Made by a program: the position numbers and the translations under genes
Origin: Lysobacter dokdonensis DS-58
GTDB lineage: Bacteria; Pseudomonadota; Gammaproteobacteria; Xanthomonadales; Xanthomonadaceae
Direction: 5' to 3'
DNA: 64,000 bases
Assembly (NCBI RefSeq): GCF_000770795.1
Contig: NZ_JRKJ01000008.1
Coordinates: 62,001-126,000 of the forward strand
Shown: in pieces, positions 46,984-57,425 of the stretch
Layout of the letters: each line of letters opens with the position of its first letter
Numbering within the stretch: the first letter of the stretch is position 1
Notes under the pieces: generated by a model
Databases searched by the model: none
The model's input: only the letters and a program-made list of their open reading frames with translations
What the model was told of the DNA's origin: nothing

Positions 46984-49395
46984 ATGCGCGAAGCGGCACG
47001 GACGCCGCGGGAAGATCGGACCAGGACGATCGGGATCACGGCGGGGGCGGTCGCCTTCGTCGGCGGCGCCATGGCGGCGTTGTGGCTGCCAACTATGCTG
47101 CCGATGTGGGGTTGCATCGCGATAGCGGTTGTCGCGCTCGCGATCGCCGTCATTTCCGCGAAGGCGGGGATCCACGCCCGCGCAACGCAACTCATGGCCA
47201 TCGTCGCATTCGGCTTCGCCCTGGCCGCTTTGCACGCGAACCACGCGATGTCGATCCGCCTTCCCGCATCGCTCGAAGGCCAGGACACCCGCATCCGCGG
47301 TCGCGTCGTCGATCTTCCCGATCGCGAAGCGCGCCGCGTGCAATTCCTGATCCGTGTCGATGACGACGCATCGCAAACCGACGCCCTCCGCGGTCGCCTG
47401 CTTCGCATCGCGTGGTACGACGGCGGCCAGTCGCGATCGCCATCCGTCTACGCCGGCAGCCGTTGGGAATTCGACGCGCGCCTGCGTGCACCCCGCGGCC
47501 TGCGCAATCCAGGGTGGTTCGACGCCGAGCGCCACGCACTCGCGAATCGCCTGGCCGCGACGGGATACGTGCGCAACGCTGCAAGCGCGCGCGAAATCGC
47601 ACACCCCGCCGGTCTCCAGGCATGGCGCGCCGACGTGGCAAGCCGCATCGATGCGGCCATCGACGCGCCGGTCGCGCGTTTCATCCGCGCCCTCGCACTG
47701 GGCGATACGCGCGGCCTCGATGACGACGATTGGGCGACGCTCCGCGCCACCGGGCTGACGCACCTCATCGCGATCTCCGGTTTCCATGTCGGCCTGGTCG
47801 CCGGGTTCTTCGCGCTGCTCGCCTCGCTGCCCTGGCGTCTCCTACCGTCCCTTGCGTTGCGCGTGCCACGCCCGATCGCGATGGCGGTCGCCGCCGTCAT
47901 CGGCGCCCTCCTGTACACGGCGGTCGCCGGGTTCGCGCTGCCGACCGTGCGCACGACGCTGATGATCGCCGTCGTGGCCGCGGTGCGCTGTGCGCGCCGC
48001 GCGCAATCGTCGTTCGCTGCGTTGTCGCTCGCCGTCGTCGCGATGGTGTTGGTCGATCCGCTGTCGCTGCTCGGCGCAGGCTTCTGGCTGAGCGTCTGCG
48101 GGGTCGCGTGGCTTCTGTGGTGCCTGCCGAACGCCGACGGGGGCGTGCTGCGCGCGTTCGCATCGGCGCAAGCGGTCGCGACCATCGGTCTGTTGCCACT
48201 CACCGTCGCGTTGTTCGGACAAGCCTCCCTTGCAGGGCCGGTCTCGAACCTCGTCGCGATTCCCTGGTGGAGTCTCGTCGTCGTTCCGCTCGCGCTGATC
48301 GGCACCGCGCTGGATGCGCTGCACGCCGGCCTCGGTGTGCGGCCATGGCGGATCGCGGGCCATGCATTCGATGCCACGTGGCCTGCATTCGTCGTCATCG
48401 GCGACAGCCCGTTCGCATTCGCATGGCTCCCCGAGGCGCGCTGGTATGCGCTGCCGTTCGCGGCATTCGCCGCGCTCTGGGTTCTCCTTCCGCGCGGCGT
48501 TCCGGGCAAACCACTCGCCATGCTCCTGTGGTTGCCGCTGTTGTGGCCCGCGCGCGATCTTCCTCCGCACGGCGCATTCCGCATCGACGTGCTGGATGTG
48601 GGGCAGGGGCTCTCCGCGCTCGTGCGCACCGCGTCGCACGCCGTGCTCTTCGACATGGGCCCCGCCTCGCATGACGGTTACGACGCCGGAGAGCGCGCCG
48701 TCGTCCCCGCGTTGCGCGCGCTCGGCGTGCGCGCGCTGGATGTCGCGATCGTCAGCCACGCCGACAGCGACCACGCCGGTGGTTGGAACGCGGTGCGCAA
48801 CGCGATGACGATCGATGACAGTCACGCACCCGAGGGCAGTCCGTCGCCGGTCGCCTCGCGGTGCATCGCAGGGCGCACATGGCAACGCGACGGCGTGCGC
48901 TTCCGGTACCTGCATCCCACCGAACATTTTCCCTACCTTGGCAACGATGCCGGTTGCGTCCTGCGCATCGACGGCGCGCACGGCGCGGCGTTGCTCACCG
49001 GCGACATCGGCGAAGTCGTCGAGCGCGCGCTGGTCCGTCGCGACCCGGCGGCATTGCGCGCCGACGTCGTCCTGGTTCCCCATCACGGCAGCGAAGGCTC
49101 TTCCGATCCGGCGTTCATCGCGGCCACGCAGGCCCGCGTCGCGCTCGTCGCCACGGGCGCCGGCAATCGCTTCGGACACCCGCGCGCCGAGGTCGTCGCG
49201 CGGTGGTGCAGGGCGGGCGCCCGCGTCTTCGACACGGCAGGCGGCGGCGCGTTGCGTGTGGATGTGGGGTTGAACGGCGTGAATACGGCCGCACGTCGCG
49301 AAACCCACGCTCGGCTTTGGGACGCAGCGCGCCGGTCCGGCCGGATGGCTGGGCTATGCTATCGGCGGAATGACGGGCCTGGCCCGGAGGAGTGA
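46984..49395 (+). CDS. comEC: DNA internalisation competence protein ComEC/Rec2
   Basis: An 803-residue channel protein moving single-stranded DNA across the inner membrane in natural transformation. Order: short N-terminal helices, an OB-like DUF4131 region (~75-180), the competence domain with LTHLIAISGFHVGLVAGFFALL (~residues 255-280) and many helices, then a C-terminal metallo-beta-lactamase-like domain (~530-780) with DVGQGLSALVRT, HADSDHAGGWNAV and PHHGSEGS. The intact HxxxDH-type motif suggests nuclease-like competence. ATG 46984 is one base after lolD. Full length, so transformation is plausible. Confidence 0.93.
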   Translation: MREAARTPREDRTRTIGITAGAVAFVGGAMAALWLPTMLPMWGCIAIAVVALAIAVISAKAGIHARATQLMAIVAFGFALAALHANHAMSIRLPASLEGQDTRIRGRVVDLPDREARRVQFLIRVDDDASQTDALRGRLLRIAWYDGGQSRSPSVYAGSRWEFDARLRAPRGLRNPGWFDAERHALANRLAATGYVRNAASAREIAHPAGLQAWRADVASRIDAAIDAPVARFIRALALGDTRGLDDDDWATLRATGLTHLIAISGFHVGLVAGFFALLASLPWRLLPSLALRVPRPIAMAVAAVIGALLYTAVAGFALPTVRTTLMIAVVAAVRCARRAQSSFAALSLAVVAMVLVDPLSLLGAGFWLSVCGVAWLLWCLPNADGGVLRAFASAQAVATIGLLPLTVALFGQASLAGPVSNLVAIPWWSLVVVPLALIGTALDALHAGLGVRPWRIAGHAFDATWPAFVVIGDSPFAFAWLPEARWYALPFAAFAALWVLLPRGVPGKPLAMLLWLPLLWPARDLPPHGAFRIDVLDVGQGLSALVRTASHAVLFDMGPASHDGYDAGERAVVPALRALGVRALDVAIVSHADSDHAGGWNAVRNAMTIDDSHAPEGSPSPVASRCIAGRTWQRDGVRFRYLHPTEHFPYLGNDAGCVLRIDGAHGAALLTGDIGEVVERALVRRDPAALRADVVLVPHHGSEGSSDPAFIAATQARVALVATGAGNRFGHPRAEVVARWCRAGARVFDTAGGGALRVDVGLNGVNTAARRETHARLWDAARRSGRMAGLCYRRNDGPGPEE

Positions 49396-49397
49396 AC

Positions 49398-50078
49398 GTG
49401 CTGGAACTGGTGCGCGCGGGCGGTTGGCCGATGATCCCGCTGTTGCTGCTGTCCGTGATCGCCCTGGCGATCATCGTCGAGCGTTTCTGGAGCCTGCGGC
49501 GCAAGGTGGTCCTGCCGCCGGGCCTCGGTCCGGAAGTCCGGGCCTGGGCGGGCAAGGGGCGCCTGGATCCGGCCCACATCGATTCGCTGCGCCGCAACTC
49601 GCCGCTCGGCGCGTTGCTGGCGGCCGTGCTCGACGTCCGCCATCGCCCCCGCGAGGAGATCCGCGAGCGCACCGAGGACGTGGGCCGCCACGAGGTCCAT
49701 CGCATGGAGCGCTACCTCAACACGCTCGGCACCATCGCCGCCGCGGGCCCGCTGCTCGGCCTGTTCGGCACCGTGGTGGGCATGATCCAGATGTTCCTCG
49801 GCATCCTCGACCAGGGCATCGGCGACGTGAACCAGCTCGCCGGCGGCATCGGCAAGGCGCTGGTGTGCACGGCGGCCGGCATGATCGTCGCCATCCCGGC
49901 GCTGGCGTTCCATCGCTATTTCCGTGGCCGCATCGCCGCGTACATCGTGGACATGGAACACGAGGCCTTCCAGTTGATGGATGCGCTGGACCCGCGCGCC
50001 GCCGCCGCCCAGCGCGCCGCCGCCGCGCAGCCGCCGGCCGGTGCGCCGCCCGTCCGCGCGGGCGCCAGCGTCGACTGA
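49398..50078 (+). CDS. exbB: ExbB/TolQ-type proton channel
   Basis: A 226-residue MotA/TolQ/ExbB family inner-membrane protein that uses the proton gradient with ExbD. The N-terminal helix MIPLLLLSVIALAIIVERFWSLR and the pair LGTIAAAGPLLGLFGTVVGMIQMF and GIGKALVCTAAGMIVAIPALAFH are typical. I chose GTG 49398, 6 bases after GGAGGA, over GTG 49392. It has an Ala/Pro-rich tail. No tonB is adjacent; in this lpxK-linked position the pair may serve an envelope role other than iron uptake. Confidence 0.92.
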   Translation: MLELVRAGGWPMIPLLLLSVIALAIIVERFWSLRRKVVLPPGLGPEVRAWAGKGRLDPAHIDSLRRNSPLGALLAAVLDVRHRPREEIRERTEDVGRHEVHRMERYLNTLGTIAAAGPLLGLFGTVVGMIQMFLGILDQGIGDVNQLAGGIGKALVCTAAGMIVAIPALAFHRYFRGRIAAYIVDMEHEAFQLMDALDPRAAAAQRAAAAQPPAGAPPVRAGASVD

Positions 50079-50082
50079 CCGC

Positions 50083-50523
50083 ATGCGCATCCGCGACCAC
50101 CGCGAGGACGACGCGCCGGAGATCAACCTGATCCCGCTGATCGACGTCGTCCTCTGCCTGATCATCTTCTTCGTCGTCACCACTACGTTCGACGCGCGTT
50201 CCGTGCTCAAGCTGCAACTGCCGCAGGCCGATGGCCAGCCGGCGGATTCGCAGGGCAAGGCGCTGAGCGTGCTGGTCAACGCGGAGGGGCGTTACTTCAT
50301 CGACGACCGCGAAGCGCTGCGCACCGACGTCGAGTCGCTCAAGCAGACGCTGGTCGATGTCGCCGGCACCGATCGCACGCGTCCGGTGTTGCTGCGCGCC
50401 GACGGCCGCACGCCGCACCAGTCCGTCGTCACCGCGCTCGACGCGCTCGCCCAGCTCGGGTTCTCGAAAGTGTCGATCGCCACCGCACCGCCCGTGCAGG
50501 CTGCACAGGCCAAGGCCCCATGA
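50083..50523 (+). CDS. exbD: ExbD/TolR-type stator protein
   Basis: A 146-residue single-pass protein. A short cytoplasmic N-terminus (RDHREDDAPEINLIPLIDVVLCLIIFFVVTTTF) contains the conserved Asp in LIDVV of the membrane helix, needed for proton coupling. The periplasmic part (LLRADGRTPHQSVVTALDALAQLGFSKVSIAT) is the ExbD/TolR fold. It lies 4 bases after exbB and overlaps msbA by four bases (ATGA). Confidence 0.94.
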   Translation: MRIRDHREDDAPEINLIPLIDVVLCLIIFFVVTTTFDARSVLKLQLPQADGQPADSQGKALSVLVNAEGRYFIDDREALRTDVESLKQTLVDVAGTDRTRPVLLRADGRTPHQSVVTALDALAQLGFSKVSIATAPPVQAAQAKAP

Positions 50524-52277
50524 CCGAACCCTCGACTGCGACCCCCGCGCAGACGTACCGCCGCCTGCTCGGGTTCGCCAAGCCGTATCGCGGCTGGCTC
50601 GCCGGCGCCGCCCTCGTGATGGGCCTCGAAGCCCTGACCAGCTACGGCATCACGCGCCTGCTCAAGCCCATCGTCGATGGGCTGGCCGATCCCAAGACCT
50701 TCGCGATGTGGCTGCCCGCCGCATTGATCGGCTTGTTCATCGCGCGCGGCCTGTTCGGCCTGGCCGGCGATTACACGATGGCCCGCTCGGGCCGCGGCGT
50801 CGCGCGCGACCTGCGCCTGATGCTGATGCGCAAGTATTTCCGGTTGCCGGGCGATCGCTTCGACGCAGAACCCGTCGCCTCGATGCTCACGCGCCTGGGC
50901 GGCGACACCGAGCAGGTCGCGCAAGCCGCGGTCGATGCATTGAAGGTGATGATCAGCGCGAGCCTGATGACGGTCGCGATGATGTGGGCGATGTTGTCCA
51001 CCAGCTGGCGCGTGACCATCGCGCTGCTGTTGCTCGCGCCGTTCCTGATCTGGGCGATGAACACCGTCGGCGGGCGTTACCGCCGCATCAACCATCGCAT
51101 CCTCGAAAACGCCGCCGACATGCTGCAGTCCGCCGACCAGGCGCTGCACGGCCACCAGGAAGTGAAGATCTACGGCGCGCAGGACAGCGAGATCGGTCGC
51201 TACGCCGAACAAACGCAGAAGAACCTGCGCCTGGCGTTGAAGGTGGAAGTCACGCGCGGGTCCATTTCGTTCTTCGTGCAGGTGCTCGGCGCCATCGGCA
51301 TGGCGGTGCTGTTGTTCCTCGCTGCACGCGAGGCCGCCGCGGGCCGATTGACCGCCGGCGATTTCACCGTGCTGATGACGGCGATGGTCGGCATCATCCC
51401 ACCGCTGCGCCAACTCACCGGCGTGCAGGCGATGCTCCAGCGCGGCGTCAATTCCGCCGACCGCCTGTTCTCGGTGATGGACGCGCCCGACGAGCGCGAC
51501 ACGGGCACAATCCCGCTGCAACGCGCTAAGGGCGAGCTCGAGTTCCGCAACGTCACCGCGCGCTACGCCAATCAGAACCGCCCGGCCATCGACGACATCA
51601 GCTTCGTCGCCAAGCCCGGCACCGTCACGGCCATCGTCGGCCGCTCGGGTTCGGGCAAGACCACGCTGATCAAGCTGATCCCACGGTTCTACGAACCCGA
51701 GAGCGGGCAAGTACTGCTCGACGGCCACCCGATTTCCGATTACCCGCTCGCCGACCTGCGCCGCCAGGTCGCGATGGTGAGCCAGCGCGTGATCCTGTTC
51801 GACGCCAGCGTCGGCAACAACGTCGCGTACGGCGAAATGGAAGGCGCCGATTCCGATCGCCTCGCCGCCGCCGTGCGTGGCGCGAACGCGATGGAATTTG
51901 TCGAACGCCTCCCCAACGGCATGGACACGCGCATCGGCGAACACGGCGGGCGCTTGTCCGGTGGGCAGCGCCAGCGCCTGGCCATCGCGCGCGCGATGTT
52001 GAAGGACGCCCCGCTGCTGATCCTCGACGAAGCCACCGCCGCGCTCGACAACGAGTCCGAACGCTTGGTGCAGGACGCGCTCGAACACCTGATGCCGGAT
52101 CGCACGACCATCGTCATCGCGCATCGCCTGTCGACCATCGAACACGCCGACCAGGTGCTCGTCCTGGACGAAGGCCGCCTGGTGGAGCGGGGCACGCACG
52201 CCGAACTCATCGCGCAGGGCGGCGTATACGCGCACCTCCATCGCATGCAGTTCCGCGAGCAACCGGCGGAAGGATGA
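50520..52277 (+). CDS. msbA: Lipid A export ATP-binding/permease MsbA
   Basis: A 585-residue half-transporter that flips lipid A-core across the inner membrane. The N-terminal six-helix ABC transmembrane domain (~residues 20-320) contains [16 protein letters not shown]. The ATPase has Walker [21 protein letters not shown], signature [10 protein letters not shown] and Walker [13 protein letters not shown]. It is coupled by ATGA overlaps to exbD and lpxK, matching the classic msbA-lpxK pairing. Confidence 0.97.
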   Translation: MTEPSTATPAQTYRRLLGFAKPYRGWLAGAALVMGLEALTSYGITRLLKPIVDGLADPKTFAMWLPAALIGLFIARGLFGLAGDYTMARSGRGVARDLRLMLMRKYFRLPGDRFDAEPVASMLTRLGGDTEQVAQAAVDALKVMISASLMTVAMMWAMLSTSWRVTIALLLLAPFLIWAMNTVGGRYRRINHRILENAADMLQSADQALHGHQEVKIYGAQDSEIGRYAEQTQKNLRLALKVEVTRGSISFFVQVLGAIGMAVLLFLAAREAAAGRLTAGDFTVLMTAMVGIIPPLRQLTGVQAMLQRGVNSADRLFSVMDAPDERDTGTIPLQRAKGELEFRNVTARYANQNRPAIDDISFVAKPGTVTAIVGRSGSGKTTLIKLIPRFYEPESGQVLLDGHPISDYPLADLRRQVAMVSQRVILFDASVGNNVAYGEMEGADSDRLAAAVRGANAMEFVERLPNGMDTRIGEHGGRLSGGQRQRLAIARAMLKDAPLLILDEATAALDNESERLVQDALEHLMPDRTTIVIAHRLSTIEHADQVLVLDEGRLVERGTHAELIAQGGVYAHLHRMQFREQPAEG

Positions 52278-53269
52278 AGAAAGGCGGCCCACCGGACTGG
52301 TGGTACTCCGATGCCGCGGTGCCGCTCGGTGCGCGTGCGCTGAGCAGCGTCTACGGCGGCGTCGTCGGGATGCGCCGCAAGTGGTACCGCCGCGGTTGGT
52401 TGAAGGCGCAGGGCGCGGGCGTGCCGGTCATCGTCGTCGGCAACGTCGCCGTCGGCGGCACGGGCAAGACGCCGCTGACCATCGCGCTGATCGAACGCTT
52501 GCGCGAAACCGGTTGGAACCCCGGCGTCGCGAGCCGCGGTTACGGCCGCGACGACCCCAAGACCGCGCGCTGGGTGGACGCACGCACCGCGCCGAATGAA
52601 GGCGGCGACGAGCCCGTCCTCATCGCATTGCGCACGGGCGCGAAAGTCCGCGTCGACCGCGACCGCGTGGCCGCCGCGCGCGAACTGGCGCAGGCCGGTT
52701 GCGACATCGTCGTCTGCGACGACGGCCTGCAGCATTACCGCCTCGCGCGCGATGTCGAGATCGATGTCGTCGACCTGCGCCGCCACGGCAACAACCGCCT
52801 GATCCCTGCCGGCCCGTTGCGCGAACCCGTGCAGCGCGCCGACGAATGCGACTTCCGCGTGGTGAACGTGGGCAGCGACGACGCGCCCGCCGGTTTCGGC
52901 GAATGGCCGATGCGCCTGGTGCCGGGCGACGCCGAACCCATCGAAGGCGGGCGCCCGAAATCGCTGTCGACGTTTTCTGGTCAACGCGTCCACGCCGTCG
53001 CCGGCATCGGCAACCCGGACCGCTTCTTCAACATGCTGCGCGCGCACGGCATCGCCGTTGTGCCGCATGCATTCGCCGACCATCATGCGTACGTGCCGGC
53101 GGATTTCGAGTTCGGCAGCCGTCTGCCGATCCTCATGACCGAGAAGGACGCGGTGAAGTGCCGCGAACTCGCGGACGCGGCGTATTTCTCCGTGCCGGTG
53201 CGCGCCGAGTTGCCGGAAGCTTTCTGGATCGCGTTGTTCGACAAACTCCCGCCGAAGGGACACGCCTGA
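52274..53269 (+). CDS. lpxK: Tetraacyldisaccharide 4'-kinase
   Basis: A 331-residue membrane-associated kinase adding the 4'-phosphate in lipid A synthesis. The P-loop is [15 protein letters not shown] (~residues 55-69), followed by GVASRGYGR and DEPVLIA, then [20 protein letters not shown], all LpxK signatures. It overlaps msbA by four bases and kdsB by one base. Confidence 0.96.
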   Translation: MKKGGPPDWWYSDAAVPLGARALSSVYGGVVGMRRKWYRRGWLKAQGAGVPVIVVGNVAVGGTGKTPLTIALIERLRETGWNPGVASRGYGRDDPKTARWVDARTAPNEGGDEPVLIALRTGAKVRVDRDRVAAARELAQAGCDIVVCDDGLQHYRLARDVEIDVVDLRRHGNNRLIPAGPLREPVQRADECDFRVVNVGSDDAPAGFGEWPMRLVPGDAEPIEGGRPKSLSTFSGQRVHAVAGIGNPDRFFNMLRAHGIAVVPHAFADHHAYVPADFEFGSRLPILMTEKDAVKCRELADAAYFSVPVRAELPEAFWIALFDKLPPKGHA

Positions 53270-54033
53270 TGACGGAGTTCGTGGTCGCCATTCCCGCGCG
53301 TTACGCGGCCTCGCGTTTGCCGGGCAAACCCCTGCGCACCATCGGCGGTGAACCGCTGGTGCTGCACGTCGCCCGCCGTGCGCTCGCGGCCGGGGCGCGT
53401 GAAGTGTGGGTCGCCGCCGATGATCAGCGCATTGCGGATGCGTTGGCGGGCAGCGGCGTTCGCATCGCGATGACCTCGCCGGATCACGCCTCCGGCACCG
53501 ATCGCCTCGCCGAATGCGCGCGCATCGCCGGCTGGTCGGACGACACGATCGTCGTGAATCTCCAGGGCGACGAACCCTTCGCGCCGGCCGCCGGCATCCA
53601 GGCGGCGGCCCGGACGCTCGCGCAGTCGAAGGCCGAAATGGCCACGCTCGCCACGCCCATCGACGACGTCGACACGCTGTTCGACCCCAACGCCGTGAAG
53701 CTCGTGCGCGACGCGCAGGGCCACGCGCTGTACTTCAGCCGCGCGCCGCTCCCGTGGCCGCGCGACGCCTTCGCCACCGATCGCACCGCGATGCCGTCCG
53801 GCGGCCCTTGGCTGCGCCACATCGGGATCTACGCGTATCGCGCCGGCTTCCTGCAGCGATTCACCGCGCTGCCGCCGGGCACGCTGGAGCGCATCGAATC
53901 GCTGGAACAACTGCGCGTCCTCGAAGCGGGCTTCCGCATCGCGGTCGCGTTGTCGCCGGAACCGTTTCCGCCCGGCGTCGATACGCCCGAAGACCTCGCC
54001 CGGGCCGAAGCCCGGTTCGCATCCCGCACGTGA
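53269..54033 (+). CDS. kdsB: 3-deoxy-manno-octulosonate cytidylyltransferase
   Basis: A 254-residue cytosolic enzyme activating Kdo as CMP-Kdo for the LPS inner core. Motifs: [21 protein letters not shown] near the N-terminus, [20 protein letters not shown] and [12 protein letters not shown]. It begins in a TGATG overlap with lpxK, so lipid A phosphorylation and Kdo activation are expressed together. Last gene of the envelope block. Confidence 0.97.
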   Translation: MTEFVVAIPARYAASRLPGKPLRTIGGEPLVLHVARRALAAGAREVWVAADDQRIADALAGSGVRIAMTSPDHASGTDRLAECARIAGWSDDTIVVNLQGDEPFAPAAGIQAAARTLAQSKAEMATLATPIDDVDTLFDPNAVKLVRDAQGHALYFSRAPLPWPRDAFATDRTAMPSGGPWLRHIGIYAYRAGFLQRFTALPPGTLERIESLEQLRVLEAGFRIAVALSPEPFPPGVDTPEDLARAEARFASRT

Positions 54034-54122
54034 ACCTTCGACCCGAATCACGCATGCTGCGTCGCACCCACCCGTAGACTTGGGCACGCGTGGGGTCGTT
54101 TCGATGGTCTGGAGTCGTGGGG

Positions 54123-55535
54123 ATGGGACGTACGTTGGTGCCGGGGTTTCCTGATTCGTTGCATTGGTTGAACGCGGCACCGCCCTCGGCGGCGCACATG
54201 CGTGGCTGGCTCACGGCCGTGGCCTTCGTCAATATCGGGTCGGCGTGGTCCCTCCAGGCGTTGCACGATCTGCAGGCATTGCGCCTGCGCCATCCCGGCC
54301 GCCTGCGCGCGTTCGCCGTCCACGTCCCGCGCTTCGATCACGAGCGCGATCCGCGCCGCACCCTCAAGCGTGCCAACCGCCACGGCGTGACCTTGCCGCT
54401 GGCGATGGATGCCGATTGGGTCGCCTGGCAACAGTGGGGCGTGCGCAACTGGCCGACCGTGGTGCTGATCGACAGCGATGGGCAGGTGCAGGCCCGCCTC
54501 GAAGGCGGCGATGCCTTGCTCGACATCGACAAACGCCTGCAGGCGCTCGCCGGCACGCCGACGATGGACGACGACGGCGTGCAGGTGCGCAAGGTGCGCG
54601 AACCGGCGATGCCGCTGATGTTCCCGACGGGCCTGGCGGTCACGCCGCAATATCTCTACGTCGCCGACAGCGGCCACCATCGCGTGCTGGAATGCAGCCA
54701 TGCCGGCCGCATCCTGCGCGTGTTCGGCACCGGCGATGCCAACCTGCTCGATGGCGATCCGGGGCACGCGTCGTTCCAGTGCCCCCATGGCCTGGCGTTG
54801 CAACGCGACATGCTCTACGTCGCCGACACGGGCAACCACGCCGTGCGCCGCATCAACCTGCGCAGCGGCGACACCACCACGCTGTGCGGCAACGGCCGGC
54901 GCGGCACGCCCACCGAAGGGCCGGTGCACGATTCCTCGTCAGTGCGCCTCGATGCGCCGCGCGCGGTGGCCGTCGCCAACGACCAGCTGCACATCGCGCT
55001 GACCGGCGACAACAAACTCTGGACGTACGACCTCGGGCGCGCGCTGCTCACGTTCCGCGCGGGTTCGGGCGAGCTGGCCGTGAAGGACGGCGTGGGCTCG
55101 GCGGCGGCGTTCGCGCAACCCGTCGCGCTCGCGGCCGTGCAGCAGAACATCTACGTCCTGGACAGCGCGGGCTCGGCGGTGCGTTCGCTCAAGCTGGGCG
55201 ACCACTCGGTGCAAACGCTGCTCGGGCAGGGCGCGTGGGCCTTCGGGCATGTCGATGGGCCGCGCAACATCGCGCAATTGCAGGAACCGCAGGCGATCGC
55301 GCTCGACCCCGACGCCCCGCTGCTGTGGATCGCCGATGCCGGCAACGACCGCCTGCGCAGCCTGCGCCTGGGCGGTGGCGACCTCACCACGCACATGCTG
55401 CCGCAACCGCTGCACGGCCCCTCGGGCCTGGCGGTCGGCGCCGGTGCGGTGTGGATTGCCGATACGGATGCGCACGCGGTGCTCCGCGTCGACCCGAAAA
55501 CCGGCGCGGTTCAGCATGTGCCGATTGGGGAATGA
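54123..55535 (+). CDS. Thioredoxin-like/NHL-repeat protein (NHLRC2-like)
   Basis: About 470 residues. The N-terminal thioredoxin-like fold (AVHVPRFDHERDPRRTL, QQWGVRNWPTVVLIDSDGQV) lacks the CxxC motif. It is followed by NHL beta-propeller repeats, for example FPTGLAVTPQYLYVADSGHHRV, CPHGLALQRDMLYVADTGNHAV and EPQAIALDPDAPLLWIADAGNDRL. This is the NHLRC2-type architecture; a ligand- or protein-binding role is likely and no reductase activity is expected. I favour ATG 54123 (GGAG 8 bases upstream); GTG 54090, 9 bases after TAGACT, is a leaderless alternative. Confidence 0.85.
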   Translation: MGRTLVPGFPDSLHWLNAAPPSAAHMRGWLTAVAFVNIGSAWSLQALHDLQALRLRHPGRLRAFAVHVPRFDHERDPRRTLKRANRHGVTLPLAMDADWVAWQQWGVRNWPTVVLIDSDGQVQARLEGGDALLDIDKRLQALAGTPTMDDDGVQVRKVREPAMPLMFPTGLAVTPQYLYVADSGHHRVLECSHAGRILRVFGTGDANLLDGDPGHASFQCPHGLALQRDMLYVADTGNHAVRRINLRSGDTTTLCGNGRRGTPTEGPVHDSSSVRLDAPRAVAVANDQLHIALTGDNKLWTYDLGRALLTFRAGSGELAVKDGVGSAAAFAQPVALAAVQQNIYVLDSAGSAVRSLKLGDHSVQTLLGQGAWAFGHVDGPRNIAQLQEPQAIALDPDAPLLWIADAGNDRLRSLRLGGGDLTTHMLPQPLHGPSGLAVGAGAVWIADTDAHAVLRVDPKTGAVQHVPIGE

Positions 55536-55547
55536 CCCGGCCGCCCC

Positions 55548-55553
55548 GATAAT
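55548..55553 (+). promoter_or_regulatory. -10 element of a likely leaderless uvrC promoter
   Basis: GATAAT (5/6 to consensus) ends 6 bases before the GTG start of uvrC. Confidence 0.45.
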
Positions 55554-55559
55554 GGTCCG

Positions 55560-57425
55560 GTGACGACGCACGCCCCGCAGCAAGCTCCATTCGACGGAAA
55601 GGCCTTCGCCCGCGGGCTGGGCACGCAGCCCGGCGTCTATCGGATGTACGGCAAGGACGACGCCGTGCTGTACGTCGGCAAGGCGCGCGCGCTGAAGAAC
55701 CGCGTCGGCAGCTACTTCAACGCGACCCCCAAGGCCACGCGCACGATGGCGATGCTGGCGCAGGTCGTGCGGATGGAAGTCACCGTCACACGCACCGACG
55801 CCGAAGCGTTGTTGCTCGAAAACCAGCTGATCAAGTCGCTGCAGCCGCGTTACAACGTGCTGCTGCGCGACGACAAGAGTTACCCCTACGTGCTGCTGAC
55901 GCAGGAACCGTGGCCGCGCCTGGCGTTCCATCGCGGGCCGCGCGCGCTGGCGGGGCGTTACTTCGGCCCGTATCCCAGCGCCGCCGCGGTGCGCGAAACG
56001 CTCAACTCGATGCACAAGCTGTTCAAGTTGCGCAGTTGCGAGGACAGCGTGTTCCGCAACCGCTCGCGGCCGTGCCTGCAGTATCAGATCGGGCGGTGCA
56101 GCGCGCCGTGCGTCGGCCTTGCGCCGGCGCGCGATTACGCCGATGCGGTGCGTCGCGCGTCGTTGTTCCTCGACGGCCGCAGCGAAGAGCTCGGCAACGA
56201 ACTCACCGGTGCGATGGAAGCGGCCAGCCAGCGCCTCGACTTCGAGGAAGCCGCGCGCCTGCGCGACCTCGTCACGACGATCCGCAAGTTGCAGGCGCGC
56301 CAATACGTCGACGGCCAGGCCGCGGATCTCGACGTGCTTGCCGTCGCGATGCAGGGCGCTTCGGCGTGCGTGTTGCTGCTGGCCTTCCGCGACGGGCGCA
56401 ACCTCGGCACGCGCGCGTTCTTCCCGAAGACCAACGGCGCGCCACCGGAAGAAGTGTTGTCGGCCTTCGTGTCGCAGTACTACGGCGAGCAACCGCCGCC
56501 GCGCGAAATCGTGCTGGATCGCGACGTGCCCGATCGCGAGCTGATCGAAGTCGCGCTGTGGGAAACCGCCGGCCGCAAGATCACGCTCAAGTGCAACGTG
56601 CGCGGCGAGCGGGCAGGGTATGTCGATCTCGTGAAGCGCAACGCCGAGCTCACCCTCGCGACCGAACTCGCCAGTCACGCCGCGCAGAGCGCGCGCGCGG
56701 AAGCCTTGCGGGAGATGTTCTCGCTGGCCGAAGCCCCCAAGCGCATCGAATGCTTCGACATCAGCCACACGATGGGCGAGGCGACGGTGGCCTCCCAGGT
56801 CGTGTTCGACGAGAACGGCGCGGTGCGCAGCCAGTACCGCCGCTACAACATCACCGGCATCGAGCCGGGCGATGACTACGCGGCGATGCACCAGGCGCTG
56901 GAGCGCCGCTTCCGCCGCGCTGTGGAAGAGGACGGGATCTTGCCCGACGTGTTGCTGATCGACGGCGGCAAGGGCCAGCTCGCGCAGGCGAATGCGGTGC
57001 TGAAGGACCTCGGCGTTTCTTCTGTGTACGTGGTCGGCGTCGCCAAGGGCGAGGAACGCCGCCCCGGCCACGAGACCCTGATTCTCCCGGACGGCCGCGA
57101 ATTGCGCCCCGGCCCCGAATCCCCCGCGCTGCAACTGGTGCAGCAGGTCCGCGACGAAGCGCACCGCTTCGCCATCACCGGCCACCGCGGCAAGCGCCAG
57201 AAAGCGCGCAGCACCAGCCGGTTGGAAGACATCCCGGGCATCGGCCCGCGCCGCCGCGCGAGCCTGCTCAAGCATTTCGGCGGCCTGGGCGGCCTGAAGC
57301 AGGCGGGGGCGGAGGAGATCGCGCGCGTGGAGGGCATCAACCTCGCGCTCGCCGAGCGAATCTATGCGACGCTGCACGGGCTGCCGATGCCGGCGGCAGG
57401 AACCATGGAAGCAGGACGCGATTGA
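55560..57425 (+). CDS. uvrC: UvrABC excinuclease subunit C
   Basis: A 621-residue nuclease making both incisions in nucleotide excision repair. The N-terminal GIY-YIG domain (GVYRMYGKDDAVLYVGKARALKNRVGSYF), the cysteine-containing CLQYQIGRCSAPCVG segment, the UVR helix pair (~residues 200-240), the RNase H-like domain (ECFDISHTMGEATVAS, LLIDGGKGQLAQA) and the C-terminal HhH (LEDIPGIGPRRRASLLKHFGG) are all present. The start is GTG 55560. It overlaps pgsA by one base, as in many gammaproteobacteria. Confidence 0.97.
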   Translation: MTTHAPQQAPFDGKAFARGLGTQPGVYRMYGKDDAVLYVGKARALKNRVGSYFNATPKATRTMAMLAQVVRMEVTVTRTDAEALLLENQLIKSLQPRYNVLLRDDKSYPYVLLTQEPWPRLAFHRGPRALAGRYFGPYPSAAAVRETLNSMHKLFKLRSCEDSVFRNRSRPCLQYQIGRCSAPCVGLAPARDYADAVRRASLFLDGRSEELGNELTGAMEAASQRLDFEEAARLRDLVTTIRKLQARQYVDGQAADLDVLAVAMQGASACVLLLAFRDGRNLGTRAFFPKTNGAPPEEVLSAFVSQYYGEQPPPREIVLDRDVPDRELIEVALWETAGRKITLKCNVRGERAGYVDLVKRNAELTLATELASHAAQSARAEALREMFSLAEAPKRIECFDISHTMGEATVASQVVFDENGAVRSQYRRYNITGIEPGDDYAAMHQALERRFRRAVEEDGILPDVLLIDGGKGQLAQANAVLKDLGVSSVYVVGVAKGEERRPGHETLILPDGRELRPGPESPALQLVQQVRDEAHRFAITGHRGKRQKARSTSRLEDIPGIGPRRRASLLKHFGGLGGLKQAGAEEIARVEGINLALAERIYATLHGLPMPAAGTMEAGRD

